This document shows positions 1-9,476 of a stretch of 64,000 nucleotides of DNA, in pieces. The DNA is from Geotalea toluenoxydans JCM 15764. Lineage in GTDB: Bacteria > Desulfobacterota > Desulfuromonadia > Geobacterales > Geobacteraceae. The stretch lies in NCBI RefSeq assembly GCF_001311985.1, contig NZ_BBCJ01000013.1, forward strand, positions 58,044 to 122,043. Direction: 5' to 3'. The notes under the pieces are model-generated. The model was given only the letters and a program-made list of their open reading frames with translations, was not told the DNA's origin and ran no database searches. Position 1 is the stretch's first letter, and each line of letters opens with the position of its first letter. The position numbers and the translations under genes are program-made.

Positions 1-35
1 GGCCCTTTGAATGCATTATTACACCCGGAGCAGAT

Positions 36-1492
36 ATGGAACTTTTCGAACTGACTATCCATGAGTTGCACGATAAGCTGAAAAAAAAGGAAGTCTCCTC
101 AATGGAGGCGACCAAGTCAATGCTGGCGAGGATCGAAGCGGTCGAACCGAAGGTGAATGCCTTCATCACCGTTACCGCCGATCAGGCGCTGAAAGATGCT
201 GCGGAGGCTGACAAGCGTATTGCCGATGGCGACATGGTGACACTTACCGGCATTCCCGTGGCCCTCAAGGACATCTTTCTCACCAAGGGAATCCGCACCA
301 CCTGCGCCTCCCGCATCCTGGAAAACTTCGTCCCACCCTACGACGCCACCAGCGTCGCCCGGTTGAAAGCCAGGGGAGCCGTGCTGGTCGGCAAGCTGAA
401 CCAGGACGAATTTGCCATGGGTTCCTCCACCGAATCCAGCTATTTCGGCAAGACGAGCAACCCATGGAAGCTGGATTGCATCCCCGGCGGCTCTTCGGGG
501 GGCTCCGCTGCTGCCATCGCCGCACAAGAGGCAACTGCTACCCTTGGTACTGATACGGGGGGCTCCATCCGCCAGCCTGCTTCCCACTGCGGCTGTGTCG
601 GCCTCAAGCCACTTACGGCAGGGTTTCCCGCTATGGGGTCATCGCCTATGCCTCCTCGTTGGACCAGGTCGGACCGGTAACTCGTGATGTCACTGACTGT
701 GCCATCATGCTGGAGGCGGTGGCCGGTTATGACGCCAAGGATTCCACCAGTGTCGATCTGCCGGTGCCCGATTACACAAAAGCGCTGACCGGTGAGGTCA
801 AGGGGCTGAAGATAGGCCTGCCCCGTGAATATTACATCGAGGGGCTCGATCCCGATGTGCAGAAGTCCATGGAGGAGGCCATCGCCACCTACCGGCAAAT
901 GGGAGCCCAATTTCAAGAGGTCTCCCTCCCCCACACCGATTATGCCGTTGCCACCTATTACCTTGTTGCCACCGCCGAAGCCAGCTCCAACCTGGCCCGC
1001 TACGACGGTGCCCGCTTCGGCCACCGGAGCGAAGCGGCCCAGAGTCTCCTGGACATGTACCGGAAGAGCCGTGCCGAAGGCTTCGGCGAGGAGGTAAAGA
1101 GGCGGATCATGCTCGGCACCTATGCCCTTTCTTCCGGTTATTACGACGCCTACTATCTTAAGGCGCAGAAGGTGCGTACCCTGATCATGCATGACTTCAT
1201 CAAGGCTTTCGAGCAGGTGGATGTGCTGCTGACGCCGGTGGCCCCGACCCCGGCCTTCAGGATCGGCGAGAAGACCAGTGATCCCTTGCAGATGTATCTC
1301 TCTGATATTTTTACCATTCCGGTCAACCTGGCCGGCACTTGCGGTATCTCGGTACCTGCCGGCCTCAGCCGGGCCGGGCTGCCAATCGGTCTGCAGCTGA
1401 TCGGCAAACCCTTCGGCGAGGAGAGCATCCTCCGTGCTGCCCACGCCTTCGAGCAGAATACCGACTGGCACAAGCGCAGAGCGGCATTGTAA
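36..1492 (+). CDS. gatA: Glutamyl-tRNA(Gln)/Asp-tRNA(Asn) amidotransferase subunit A (one apparent frameshift)
   Basis: Amidase subunit of the GatCAB complex, which releases ammonia from glutamine to convert Glu-tRNA(Gln) (and Asp-tRNA(Asn)) to the amidated form in the cytoplasm. The amidase-signature Ser-Ser-Lys triad is visible: Lys78 in PVALKD, a Ser near 153 in PGGSSGGS, and the nucleophile near 177 in TGGSIRQPA. Restored length is 485 aa, normal for GatA. The frame breaks near 609-611: AAGCCACTTACGG should read AAGCCCACTTACGG, giving [13 protein letters not shown], so one C of a CCC run appears lost. A GGAGC ribosome site precedes ATG 36. gatB follows after about 22 bp, so the two are probably co-transcribed. 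gatC is not recognisable in the 35 bases upstream. Function certain; the break is more likely an assembly error than a real mutation because the gene is essential. Confidence 0.95.
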
Positions 1493-1514
1493 TAAAACCA
1501 ACCGGAGAACTCCC

Positions 1515-2952
1515 ATGGAATACAGAGCTGTCATCGGACTTGAGGTCCACGTCCAACTGAATACCAACACCAAGATCTTCTGCGGCTGCTCCACCATATT
1601 CGGCGCCGAGCCCAACTCCCAGACCTGCCCTGTCTGTCTGGGTATGCCGGGAGCGTTGCCGGTTCTTAACCGCAAGGTAGTGGAATATGCCATCAAGGCC
1701 GGCCTGGCAACCAATTGCCAGATTGCGCCGCGCAGCATCTTTGCCCGGAAAAACTACTTCTATCCCGATCTTCCCAAGGCTACCAGATCAGCCAGTACGA
1801 GCTTCCCATCTGCAGCGCCGGTCATCTGGATATCCAGGTGGAGGGCACGGCAAAAAGAATCGGCATCACCCGCATCCATATGGAAGAGGATGCCGGCAAA
1901 CTGGTCCACGCTGATGTGCCGGGGGTGGGGGATGATTCCTGCGTCGACCTGAACCGCGCCTGTACCCCGCTCCTGGAGATCGTTTCCGAGCCGGACCTGC
2001 GCTCCGCCGACGAGGCGGTGGCATATCTGAAGAAACTGCACCAGATCGTCGTCTACCTGGGGATCAGCGACGGCAACATGGAGGAGGGGAGCTTCCGCTG
2101 TGATGCCAACGTCTCGGTGATGAAGGTGGGTGCCGACAAGTTCGCACCCGCACCGAAACGAAGAACGTCAACTCCTTCAAGTTCGTCAAGCAGGCCATAG
2201 AATACGAGATCGAACGCCAGATCGAGGTGATCGAGGATGGCGGCAAGATCGTCCAGGAGACCCGCCTCTTCGACCCGAACACCGGCGTTACCCGTTCCAT
2301 GCGCGGCAAGGAAGAGGCCCATGACTACCGCTATTTCCCCGATCCGGACCTGGTGCCGCTGGTGATCAGCAACGACTGGGTGGAGGATGTGCGGCTCGGG
2401 CTGCCGGAGCTTCCCGAGGCAAAGCGGTTGCGCTACATGGATGAGCTGGGTCTGCCGGCCTATGACGCCGAGGTCCTGACCGCCAGCCGGGAGCTGGCCG
2501 ACTATTTCGAGGCATGCCTTGAGTTCCATTCCCAGCCGAAGCCGGTCGCCAACTGGGTCATGGGGGAAGTGACCCGTGCCCTCAATGAAGAGAGCCGATC
2601 CATTACCGATACACCGGTCACCCCCCAGCTCCTTGCCGAGCTGCTGCAGCTGATCGACAAGGGGACCATTTCCGGCAAGATCGCCAAGACCGTTTTCGAT
2701 GAGATGTGGCGGACCGGCAAGCCGCCCGCCCAGGTCGTTGAAGAGAAAGGGTTGGTGCAGGTTTCCGACACGGGGGAGATCGAGCGGATCATCGACGAGG
2801 TGCTGGCCAGGGAAGCGGGGCAGGTGGCGGAATACCGTAGCGGTAAGGACAAACTCTTCGGCTTCTTCGTCGGCCAGGTGATGCGTGCATCCAAGGGGAA
2901 GGCCAACCCGGCGGTTGTGAACGAGCTGCTTTTGAAGAAGCTCCAGGGGTAG
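1515..2952 (+). CDS. gatB: Glutamyl-tRNA(Gln)/Asp-tRNA(Asn) amidotransferase subunit B (two apparent frameshifts)
   Basis: GatB carries the tRNA-binding and kinase/transamidase site of GatCAB and works with GatA just upstream. The N-terminus [16 protein letters not shown] and the two CxC/CxxC-type cysteine pairs near FCGCS and TCPVCLG are typical. The C-terminal tail domain ends in [10 protein letters not shown]. Restored length is about 479 aa, the usual size. Two one-base losses are inferred. Near 1777, AAGGCTACC should be AAGGGCTACC, restoring [10 protein letters not shown]. Near 2144, TTCGCACCC should be TTCGGCACCC, restoring [12 protein letters not shown]. Start ATG 1515 is preceded by GGAGAA. 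The three frame segments are all conserved GatB sequence, so the gene is read here as intact. Confidence 0.95.
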
Positions 2953-2986
2953 CGATCCAATAAAAGAGTGATCAGACATTTCGGGA

Positions 2987-3156
2987 GGCTGCCGTGGCTT
3001 CGGGAGAGAGTGACAGAGCCGTAGCGGCGAGCGGACGCCCGCCGTACAGGGAACAGAGGCATATCTGCGGCGAGCTGATATAAATCTACGAGAATGAGAG
3101 GCGGTGCAAGGTCCGCAGCTGTGGCGACCGAACGAACGGACGAAGTCACGGCAGCC
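2987..3156. repeat. 170-bp palindromic-ended intergenic element (REP-like, type D)
   Basis: The gatB-mtnA gap is filled by an element whose ends are inverted repeats: GGCTGCCGTGGCTTC at 2987-3001 and GAAGTCACGGCAGCC at 3142-3156, matching at 14 of 15 positions. The 38 bp at its right end (3119-3156) recur in inverted orientation at 32881-32918 with one mismatch, so this is a dispersed family and not chance. No convincing gene lies inside. Function unknown; it may be a REP/MITE-type repeat or a structured 3' end of the gatB transcript. Confidence 0.65.
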
Positions 3157-3203
3157 GTCACTTTCCAGAAACCTCCAGGTGAATCTTAAACAGAGGATAC
3201 TCA

Positions 3204-4263
3204 ATGTCTTTCAGAACAATCGAATGGCGCGACAACAAGGTGGTGATGATCGACCAGACCCGGCTGCCGGGTGAAGAGGTCTACAACGAATATGAGGATT
3301 TCCAGAGTGTCGCCGAAGCGATCCGCGGCATGATCATCCGCGGAGCTCCCGCCATCGGCGTGGCGGCAGCCATGGGAGTGGCCCTGGGCGCCCGCGAGAT
3401 CATTGCCGATACCTATGAATCCTTTTCTCGCCAGCTGAGCAACGTCTGTGATGTCCTGGCCCGTACCCGTCCCACCGCAGTCAATCTTTTCTGGGCCATC
3501 GAGCGGATGAAACGGGTGGCGGAACAACCGGGACAGGGACCTTCACTTTATCCGGGAAACTCTCAAGGCAGAGGCGATCCGCATCGAGGAAGAAGACCTG
3601 GAGATCTGCCGCGCCATCGGCCGTCATGGCGCGCCGCTGATCCGGGAAGGAGCCACCGTTCTCACCCACTGCAACGCCGGCGGGCTGGCTACAGCCGGAT
3701 ATGGTACCGCCCTGGGGGTGATTCGTGCCGCCCATGAGGCGGGGAAGAATATCCAGGTCTTTGCCGACGAGACGCGCCCCTGGCTCCAGGGAGCCCGCCT
3801 TACCGCCTGGGAGCTGATGAAGGACGGCATTCCGGTTACCCTCATCGCCGATAACATGGCCGGCTTTTTCATGAAGAAGGGGGTCATTACTGCCTGCGTC
3901 GTCGGCGCTGACCGTATTGCAGCAAACGGGGACACCGCCAACAAAATCGGCACCTATTCCGTTGCCGTGCTGGCCAAGGAAAACAAGATCCCTTTCTATG
4001 TGGCTGCTCCCGTATCGACCTGGATCTTTCCCTCAAGAGCGGCGACGAGATCCCCATCGAAGAGCGCCATGCCTGTGAAGTGACCCACCTGCAGGGCCTG
4101 CCCATTGCCCCCGAGGGGTCAAGGTGCGCAATCCGGCTTTTGACGTGACTCCTGCCAAATATATTGCGGGCATCATCACCGAAAAGGGGTGGTGCGGGGG
4201 GATTACGAGAGAGAACTGAAGGCGCTGGTGGCCAATGATCCGCAATGGCCAGTTTGCGGATGA
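3204..4263 (+). CDS. mtnA: S-methyl-5-thioribose-1-phosphate isomerase (several apparent frameshifts)
   Basis: MtnA isomerises 5-methylthioribose-1-phosphate to methylthioribulose-1-phosphate in the methionine salvage pathway. Conserved blocks are clear: [73 protein letters not shown] and [18 protein letters not shown], which holds the family's Cys/Asp region. About five one-base losses are inferred. There are two near 3528-3531 (restoring [27 protein letters not shown]). Others lie near 4020 (ACCTGG for ACCCTGG), 4115 (a G run before TCAAGGTG) and 4187 (a G run before TGGTGCGG). The restored protein is about 350 aa, normal for the family. The stop at 4261-4263 overlaps the proposed glnE start at 4235, so the two may be coupled. 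Confidence 0.9.
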
Positions 4264-7200
4264 GCTCCAGGCTGCTCTTGCCTGTGACCCTGAATGCGAC
4301 GGTGACCGGCTACTCATCGCCTTCCTCGAAAAAAAGGGGTATGGGTACGGACCCCGCTCAGCGACAAATCTCCGTCTTCTCGCCTACATCTTCGATACAG
4401 AAATCCTTTCCGCCATCGCCCTGGGTGCACTGGCCACTCCCACACCGGACATGGCCCTCAACAACCTGGAACGGATCAGCTGCATCGTCTCCAAAGATGA
4501 GCTGCTGACCATCTGCGGCAAAAAGGTGATGTTGGCACGGCTCCTCACCATTTGCGGCTCCTCTCCATTTCTCACCAACATCATCTGTCGGGATCAGAGC
4601 TATTTTCACGAATTATTCACCTGCAAGGGAATCGACCTTCGCCGGTCCGAGGCGGACATGCTCGCAGCTCTCCGCCGACAGATGGGACCCCATGTAGCCT
4701 GGCAGGATATCTTTCCTCTGCTGCGCCGCTTCAAGTTAACGGAGATTCTGCGCATTGCCGCCCGTGATCTCAACGGATTGGCCCCCCTGGAAGAGGTTAC
4801 CGCCGAGCTTTCTTCTCTGGCCGCTGCTTGCCTGCAGGTGGCCTACGAGGAGGCACGCCGTCAGCTGATTGCCGAGCATGGCCTGCCAATGATGCAGACT
4901 TCAGAAGGTGAGGGCGAGGCAGACCTGACCATCATCGGCATGGGCAAATTCGGCGGCCGGGAGCTCAATTTCTCCTCGGATATCGACATCATCTTTTTCT
5001 ATTCCTCCGATCATGGCGAGACCAGCGGCATCGGCGACGGGCAAGGTCAGAAAAAGGGAAATATTTCGCTGCACGCCTTTTTCGTCAAACTGGCGGAGAT
5101 GGTCAGCAAAGCAGTTTCCCAGGTCACCGAGGACGGTTTTGTGTTCCGCGTCGACCTGGGGTTGCGTCCGGAGGGAAAAAGCGGCGATGTGGCCACTTCA
5201 ATCAGGTCAGCAGAGATCTACTACGAGTCGTGGGGGCAATCCTGGGAGCGGGCAGCCATGCTCAAGGCCAGGCCGGTCGCCGGGTCCCTGGAGCTGGGAG
5301 AGAAATTTCTTGCCGCCATCCAGCCCTTTGTTCACCGCAAGTATCTGGATTACAACCTGATCGAAGACATGATGGCCATGAAGAAGAAGATCGATGCTTC
5401 CCTGGCCCGTTCCCAGGAAGGTGAATACAACATCAAGCTGGGCCGGGGCGGAATACGGGAGGTCGAGTTTTTTATCCAGGCGCTGCAGCTGGTCTATGCA
5501 GGGAAAAATCCGGCCTTGCGGGTGAAGAATTCGTTGCAGGCGCTGGAGACTCTGAGGGATGCCCGGATCATCACGGCTGAGGATTGCGCGGATCTGAGTG
5601 AGGCCTACCGTTTCCTGCGCTTTGTGGAGCACCGCATCCAGGTGGTCCAGGAGCGGCAGACCCACAGCCTGCCGCGCAAGGAAGATGAAATGCTGGCCCT
5701 GGCCAGACGCTGCGGTTACCTTCGTCCCAACGGTCTGGCCAAATTCTGCGAGGTTCTCGAATCCCACCGCCGCCGGGTCTCCGCCATCTATGGGGCACTG
5801 TTCCTTTCCCGGGACGAGCGCCTCAAGGAAGAGGTTCAGCCGGAGGTCTATTTCTTTTTCGACCGCAAGGCTGATCCTGACCTGATCAAGGATATGCTGG
5901 CAGAGTGCCGCTTCGAGAATGTGGATACCGCCTACGAAAACCTGCTCATGCTCCGTGACGGTCCCCCCCGTGCCCATCTCACCGAGCGGGGAAGGCGGAT
6001 GCTGGAGAACATCGCCCCGCTCCTGTTGCAGGAGATTTTCAGCTCGCCCGACCCGGACATGGCACTGACCAACCTGGAGCGCTTTCTCTGTGCCGTCGGC
6101 TCCAGGTCGACCTTTTTCGCCCTGCTGGCAGAAAACAAGGAAATCCTCAAACTGATGATTTCCCTCTTCGGCATGTCCGAATTCCTGTCGAAGATCTTCA
6201 TCAGCCATCCTGAACTTTTGGACAGCATGGTTTCCCGCAGCTACGCCACCTCCATGAAAAGTCCGGAGGTGATGGAAGGGGAGCTTGCCTCGCTCCTGGA
6301 GCAGGCGGAGGATTTCGAAGAAAAGCTCGATACGCTACGCCGTTACCGCCATGAGGAATTTCTCCGCATCGGTCTCAACGATATCTACGGCAAAATGGGA
6401 CAGACGGAGATTGCCGTGCAACTCACCACTCTGGCCGATGTCTGTCTTGCCGCCGCCTGCCGCATGGCCAAGCAGGAGCTGCACCGCTTTGGCCGTCCCA
6501 CCTGCAAGGAACAGGATGACAGCGTGCAGCAGGCCCATTTTGCCGTTCTGGCCATGGGAAAGCTGGGGGGCAACGAACTCAATTACCACTCGGACCTGGA
6601 TGTGATCTATATCTACGATCATCAGGGCATGACCGACGGCGAAAAACAGATCACCAACCACGAGTATTTCGCCAAGCTGGCCCAGAAGATCATCCTTATC
6701 CTCACCACTCAGACCAGGGAGGGGTACGTCTACAAGATCGACACCAGGCTCCGCCCCTCTGGCAATGCGGGGCCGCTGGTAACTTCTCTGGATTCCTTCG
6801 TCAACTACCACCGTGAAGATGCCCAGATCTGGGAGCGCCAGGCCCTGACCAGGGCGCGGGTTGCCTTCGGCATCGGATCGCTTAAATCAAAGGTGGAAGA
6901 AGTCGTCCATCAGGCAGTTTACGGCACCGGTTGCGGGGATGAGGTGCGTAAAGAGATCCATCGCCTGCGCATGCGCATGGAGAACGAACTGGCCAAGGAG
7001 TCGGAGGGGAGTTACAACATCAAAACCGGCCGCGGTGGCATCGTAGATATAGAGTTCATCGTCCAGTATCTCCAGCTGAAGCATGGTGTGGCGTGCCCGG
7101 AGATCCGCAGCACCAATACCCTGGTGGCCATGAAGGGGATGAAAGCCTGCGGACTTATCGGAGAAGAGCAGTTTAACGTGCTGCAAAGCGGTTACAAATT

Positions 7201-7413
7201 CCTCCGCCGCCTGGAAAACCGGTTGCGCATTATTCATGACTATTCCATGAATGATCTTGGGGGGCCGGCCAAGTACCTGAACAAGCTTGCCCGCCGTCTG
7301 GGGTATGATCCGCAGCTGAAGCACCCCGAGAAGCGCTTATCCGGGATTACGAACAGATTACCGGTGAAGTGCGCCGGGTCTACGACCACATTTTCGTGGT
7401 CGAAGGAGAATAG
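4235..7413 (+). CDS. glnE: Bifunctional glutamine synthetase adenylyltransferase/adenylyl-removing enzyme (one apparent frameshift)
   Basis: GlnE adenylylates and deadenylylates glutamine synthetase in response to PII, setting nitrogen assimilation. Two nucleotidyltransferase modules are visible. The N-terminal deadenylylase half has GKFGGRELNFSSDID near residue 236. The C-terminal adenylylase half has GKLGGNELNYHSDLD near residue 773. Each is followed by its GlnD PII-uridylyltransferase helical domain with the GRGGIREVEF or GRGGIVDIEF motif. One lost G near 7333 (AAGCGC for AAGGCGC) makes glnE appear fused to the next gene. Restoring it gives LIRDYEQITGEVRRVYDHIFVVEGE and a TAG at 7411-7413, for about 1059 aa. 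It overlaps the end of mtnA and is followed directly by the thioesterase gene. Confidence 0.93.
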
Positions 7414-7414
7414 G

Positions 7415-7801
7415 GTGGAAATACGGGTCTATTATGAGGACACGGACGTCGGCGGTGTCGTCTATCATGCCAACTATCTCCATTATTTCGAACGTGCAAG
7501 GACCGAATTCTTCCGGCGGAGGGGGTTGTCGGTGCGGGAGCTCCATGAACGGGGCTGCATCTTTCCCGTCGTTCGGGCGGAGGTGGATTTCCGCGCCCCC
7601 GCCAGGCACGACGACCTGCTCCGGGTGGAGACCGAAGTGCTTGAAGTGGGGAAAAGCTCCTTTGTTCTGGGCCAGCAGGTGATCCGGGCAGTGGACGACA
7701 TGCTTTTAGTGGCAGGCGCCATAAAGCTGGTCTGTGTCGGCCCCGGCATGAAGGCGAAAAGGTTGCCGGCTGACCTGCTGGAGACTCTCCGGGGGGAATA
7801 G
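7415..7801 (+). CDS. ybgC: YbgC/FadM-type hotdog acyl-CoA thioesterase
   Basis: A 128-aa single hotdog-fold thioesterase of the YbgC/4-hydroxybenzoyl-CoA thioesterase family. The family signature YYEDTDVGGVVYHANYLHYFERAR contains the catalytic Asp near residue 12. The start is taken as GTG 7415, two bases after the restored glnE stop, with AAGGAGAA as ribosome site inside the end of glnE. Read literally, the frame runs on from glnE, but that is caused by a one-base loss near 7333 (see glnE). The substrate is probably a short- or medium-chain acyl-CoA; YbgC in many proteobacteria sits with the Tol-Pal genes, which are not present here. Confidence 0.85.
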   Translation: MEIRVYYEDTDVGGVVYHANYLHYFERARTEFFRRRGLSVRELHERGCIFPVVRAEVDFRAPARHDDLLRVETEVLEVGKSSFVLGQQVIRAVDDMLLVAGAIKLVCVGPGMKAKRLPADLLETLRGE

Positions 7802-7838
7802 CTGTGCGCCTTGGCAAGACCGAAAAAGGAGGTAATTC

Positions 7839-8087
7839 ATGAAAGCAATAATAATGCTTTGCGCCCTCGCCACCATCCTCGCCGGATGCAGCTCTTCCAG
7901 CCAGCCGCAAGGCAGCGAAAAGTACCAGGGGCGCGAGGAAACCAAGAAGCTGGAAGGTGCATCGGCGGTGGGCTACGACGGCACCGCCATCCGCAGGAAT
8001 GTGGATAACACCCTCAACAAGAATGATGACCGCAATCAGGACCTGGACGAGGCGATGAAATCGGCCAGTGATGGGCAGAAACCGTAA
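7839..8087 (+). CDS. Small predicted lipoprotein (82 aa)
   Basis: Hypothetical 82-aa protein with a type II signal peptide: MKAIIMLCALATILAGCSSSSQ, with lipobox LAGC and lipidated Cys17. The mature part is short, hydrophilic and charged (Lys/Glu/Asp rich) with no recognised domain. A strong AAAGGAGG ribosome site lies eight bases before ATG 7839. A rho-independent terminator follows at 8165-8198, so this is probably the last gene of the glnE-ybgC transcript. Envelope location is inferred from the lipobox; function unknown. Confidence 0.75.
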   Translation: MKAIIMLCALATILAGCSSSSQPQGSEKYQGREETKKLEGASAVGYDGTAIRRNVDNTLNKNDDRNQDLDEAMKSASDGQKP

Positions 8088-8164
8088 CTAAGAGTGGTTT
8101 GTAATCTACAAGAAGACTGACTTCAGCCATTAACCATGATGGGAGGCAGTACACAGAAACACTA

Positions 8165-8198
8165 GGAGGCGGCCTGATTGGCCGCCTCTGCTTTTTGT
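8165..8198 (+). terminator. Rho-independent terminator after the lipoprotein gene
   Basis: GAGGCGGCC - TGATT - GGCCGCCTC forms a perfect 9-bp GC-rich stem with a 5-base loop, followed by TGCTTTTTG. It separates the glnE transcript from the toxin-antitoxin loci. Confidence 0.85.
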
Positions 8199-8216
8199 AG
8201 GGCACTAAATTAAATT

Positions 8217-8245
8217 TTGAAAAATCCCTTTTATGGGTATATTAT
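8217..8245 (+). promoter_or_regulatory. Sigma-70-type promoter of the RelE/HTH toxin-antitoxin locus
   Basis: TTGAAA (8217-8222), a 17-bp spacer and TATTAT (8240-8245). Transcription would start about seven bases after the -10 box, which is the A of the toxin ATG (8252). No ribosome site is seen, so the mRNA may be leaderless. Confidence 0.65.
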
Positions 8246-8251
8246 TCCCGC

Positions 8252-8526
8252 ATGAAGTGGACCGTTACCTTTACCGGCAAAGCACGGAAGCAGAAGGAAA
8301 AACTGCCGCTTAAAATTCGTGAGCTGCTTTTCCAACTTGCAAAAGATATTGAGGCCTCAGGCCGGTAAGGGGAGACTGGCCCAATTACGGCAAGTTGGTG
8401 AATAATCGGCACCACTGTCATCTGAAGAAAGGGCATCCAACGTATGTGGCTGTCTGGACTGAGGATCGTGGGGCCATAACTGTGGAGATAATCTATGCGG
8501 GTACACACGAAAGAGCACCCTACTGA
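8252..8526 (+). CDS. RelE/HigB-like mRNA-interferase toxin (one apparent frameshift)
   Basis: Short RelE/ParE-superfamily toxin upstream of an HTH antitoxin, the 'toxin first' order seen in HigBA-type modules. The literal frame stops after SGR. Restoring one C at 8361-8363 (GGCCGG to GGCCCGG) opens the full protein of about 91 aa: N-terminus MKWTVTFTGKARKQKEKLPLK, middle GDWPNYGKLVNNRHHCHLKKGHPTYVAVW, C-terminus VEIIYAGTHERAPY. The closing pattern (beta strand with xxYAGTHExAPY) is typical of these toxins. The end overlaps the antitoxin start at 8495 by about 32 bases, implying coupled translation. The break could be a real inactivation of a toxin, but the loss matches the pattern of all other breaks in this window. 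Confidence 0.75.
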
Positions 8527-8845
8527 AGAGCTTGTAACTGTTACCTTGCGTGTTCCTCGAAGCAAGGTGCCTTTGTTACGACGGTACGCTGAGTCTATTA
8601 AGGCTGGAGATGAGAAAAACTTCTCCATTGCCGAGACATTTCCGGAGTACATGGGCAAAGAGCAGGAGGTGGCGTTGCGGGCGTATCGCAACCGCGAAGG
8701 CCTGACCCAGAAGAGGCTCGCTGAGATGACCGGGATTCCGCAGCACCATATCAGCGAGATGGAAAATGGCAAACGCGGCATTGGTAAGGAAAGAGCCAAA
8801 AGACTTGCCGAAGCACTGAACTGCGATTACCGCCGGCTGTTGTAA
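8495..8845 (+). CDS. Xre-family HTH antitoxin
   Basis: A 116-aa protein, partner of the RelE-like toxin it overlaps. A helix-turn-helix of the Xre/Cro type occupies about residues 68-115: AYRNREGLTQKRLAEMTGIPQHHISEMENGKRGIGKERAKRLAEALN. The N-terminal half is probably the toxin-neutralising part. Such antitoxins bind their own promoter; here that would be the region at 8217-8252. Start ATG 8495 lies inside the toxin gene in another frame. Confidence 0.85.
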   Translation: MRVHTKEHPTEELVTVTLRVPRSKVPLLRRYAESIKAGDEKNFSIAETFPEYMGKEQEVALRAYRNREGLTQKRLAEMTGIPQHHISEMENGKRGIGKERAKRLAEALNCDYRRLL

Positions 8846-8883
8846 CGCCAGGGTGAAAGATCATGGATCAGCTGACGCCTTCC

Positions 8884-8912
8884 TTGCACATGCCTGTATA
8901 TTATAGTAGTAT
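8884..8912 (+). promoter_or_regulatory. Promoter and probable operator of the BrnTA locus
   Basis: TTGCAC (8884-8889), a 17-bp spacer and TAGTAT (8907-8912). The -10 region lies in an imperfect palindrome with outer arms GTATA and TATAC (about 8895-8913), a candidate BrnA operator. The ATG of brnT (8919) is seven bases after the -10 box, so this mRNA also looks leaderless. Confidence 0.55.
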
Positions 8913-8918
8913 ACAACC

Positions 8919-9229
8919 ATGATTGACCTGCATCGAATAACCGGCTTTGACTGGGACATCGGCAACGCCCGTAAGAATGAGAAACATGGCGTTTCTCAGG
9001 CTGAAGCCGAGCAGGTATTTTTTAATGAGCCTCTGGTATCGCTTGCCGATGCAGTACATAGTGTCCAGGAACCCCGTTTTCATGCCCTTGGTGTCACTGA
9101 AGAGGCAGACTCTTGCACGTCACCTTTACCCTGCGCTACGACAACACCCGCTTGCGGGTTATTTCGGCGCGGGACATGCACCGCAAGGAGCGAACTTTTT
9201 ATGAGAACTCAACGAAAGAAAATTCCTGA
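8919..9229 (+). CDS. brnT: BrnT-type ribonuclease toxin (DUF497; one apparent frameshift)
   Basis: BrnT family toxin, a RelE-fold ribonuclease that inhibits translation. The N-terminal hallmark FDWDIGNARKNEKHGVSQAEAEQVF matches the DUF497 pattern (FxWDxxKxxxNxxKHGVSFxEAxxVF). The literal frame drifts near 9104, where GAGGCAGAC should be GAGGGCAGAC. Restored, it continues GRLLHVTFTLRYDNTRLRVISARDMHRKERTFYE, the usual C-terminal RxISARxAxxxERxxYE motif, and ends at 9229, for about 103 aa. It overlaps brnA, which starts at 9201. Confidence 0.85.
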
Positions 9230-9476
9230 ATTCGCCAGTGAGCAGGAAGAACGCGAGTTCTGGGAAACGCATGATTCCGCCGATTATGTGGATTGGACAC
9301 AGGCGAAACGGGTGTCATTTCCTAGCCTGAAGCCGACGACCCAGTCGATTTCTCTGCGATTGCCCCTTTCCCTGCTCGAGGGAATCAAATCAGCAGCAAA
9401 CAGCAAAGATGTACCGTATCAATCGCTGATCAAGATCTGGCTGCATGAGAAGCTGCACGAGGGACATGGGCACTAA
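9201..9476 (+). CDS. brnA: BrnA-type antitoxin (ribbon-helix-helix)
   Basis: A 91-aa protein of the BrnA/COG3514 family, antitoxin of the upstream BrnT. Conserved features are the N-terminal KIPEFASEQEEREFWETHDSADYVDW and a C-terminal ribbon-helix-helix, SISLRLPLSLLEGIKSAANSKDVPYQSLIKIWLHEKL. Start ATG 9201 overlaps the end of brnT, and the frame opens just after the toxin's RKERTFYE codons. It is expected to neutralise BrnT and to autorepress through the palindrome at about 8895-8913. Confidence 0.85.
   Translation: MRTQRKKIPEFASEQEEREFWETHDSADYVDWTQAKRVSFPSLKPTTQSISLRLPLSLLEGIKSAANSKDVPYQSLIKIWLHEKLHEGHGH

Noticed and set aside
440..1738. 432-codon open frame on the minus strand across gatA/gatB
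   Set aside because: It is antisense to conserved genes, crosses from gatA into gatB, and matches no family. GC-rich third positions make such shadow frames common here.
2053..3204. 383-codon minus-strand frame across the gatB 3' end and the palindromic element
   Set aside because: Runs against a conserved essential gene and into a repeat.
7320..7801. GlnE-thioesterase fusion protein as a novel enzyme
   Set aside because: A single lost G near 7333 explains it and restores both normal ends; the fused linker has no family resemblance.
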